From: Variovorax sp. UMC13
Lineage (GTDB): Bacteria > Pseudomonadota > Gammaproteobacteria > Burkholderiales > Burkholderiaceae_C
NCBI RefSeq assembly: GCF_014170375.1
Contig: NZ_LZZW01000019.1
Location: 1 to 64,000, forward strand
Direction of reading: 5' to 3'
DNA: 64,000 bases
Shown here: positions 63,954-64,000 of the stretch, in pieces
Layout of the letters: the number at the start of each line of letters is the position of its first letter
How positions within the stretch are numbered: position 1 is the stretch's first letter
The notes under the pieces: generated by a model
The model's database searches: none
Seen by the model: only the letters and a program-made list of their open reading frames with translations
What the model was told of the DNA's origin: nothing
Made by a program: the position numbers and the translations under genes

Positions 63954-64000
63954 ATGCCCGCCGCCCCCTCCGTCCTCCACCGCCACATCGACACGCTCTA
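63954..64000 (+). CDS. third ECF sigma factor gene, 5' end only
   Basis: ATG at 63954 opens a frame encoding MPAAPSVLHRHIDTLY before the window ends. This matches the N-terminus of the ECF factor at 55624 (ALHPHIRTLY). It is probably the first gene of another sigma-FecR-receptor module. Only 15-16 codons are visible. Confidence 0.7.
   Translation, partial: MPAAPSVLHRHIDTL

Overview
The window is GC-rich, densely packed with short intergenic gaps and many ATGA-type start/stop overlaps. Its content (xseB-ispA-dxs next to a Rieske oxygenase, several LIV, TRAP and NitT/TauT uptake systems, a form II CO-dehydrogenase-like cluster, and iron-responsive sigma/anti-sigma/TonB-receptor modules) suggests a betaproteobacterium of the Comamonadaceae, probably Variovorax or a close relative. 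That placement is an inference from gene order and protein flavour, not from a marker gene. No rRNA, tRNA, IS element, prophage or CRISPR array was seen.

Layout. 1-3620: the start of the window is a perfect 165-bp inverted repeat enclosing the 5' end of a lipoprotein gene. It is followed by a leftward ZrgA/DUF2796-ABC-DUF3299 metal-transport-like operon. 3617-6746: a mercaptopyruvate-type sulfurtransferase, an EamA permease and a Rieske oxygenase. 7026-10065: isoprenoid precursor genes (xseB, ispA, dxs). 10202-14752: a complete LIV-type amino-acid ABC system (livFGMH plus binding protein) with a terminator between the binding protein and the permeases. 14972-18643: a TRAP transporter whose binding protein converges on its two permease genes. 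18811-20570: an EgtB/SenA-like SUMF1 protein and a SnoaL-like protein. 20576-25213: molybdate uptake (modABC), a TrmO-like protein, a nitroreductase fusion and a divergent modE, with two ModE-like palindromes.

25517-31537: a cupin lipoprotein, an antiporter-like membrane protein, a Met-rich MXKDX pentapeptide-repeat protein, a YedY-family molybdoenzyme with a cytochrome b561 partner, and a divergent two-component system. 31593-32971: a MerR regulator and an aldo/keto reductase. 32982-42278: a GAF-Fis regulator divergent from a form II CO-dehydrogenase/xanthine-dehydrogenase-like cluster (S-L-M-MoxR-VWA-G-XdhC), with palindromic repeats on both sides of the MoxR gene. 42287-43234: an isoaspartyl peptidase/asparaginase. 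43239-50110: a tightly coupled leftward operon for import (NitT/TauT-type ABC) and probable degradation of an unidentified aromatic compound (Rieske oxygenase alpha, beta and ferredoxin, alpha/beta hydrolase, amidohydrolase), with a divergent hydrolase-RidA-TetR set. 52063-55445: DUF488, PhoX-like phosphatase and three small orphan proteins.

55571-64000: two paralogous ECF sigma-FecR-TonB receptor modules facing each other, with Fur-like boxes and a 13-bp motif shared upstream of both receptors. A third ECF gene begins at the right edge. Functional links: molybdate uptake could supply both molybdoenzyme clusters, and the right end is a Fur/ECF-controlled iron acquisition region. The two best candidates for poorly described biology are the Met-rich repeat protein beside the molybdoenzyme/TCS and the ABC-Rieske-amidohydrolase operon.
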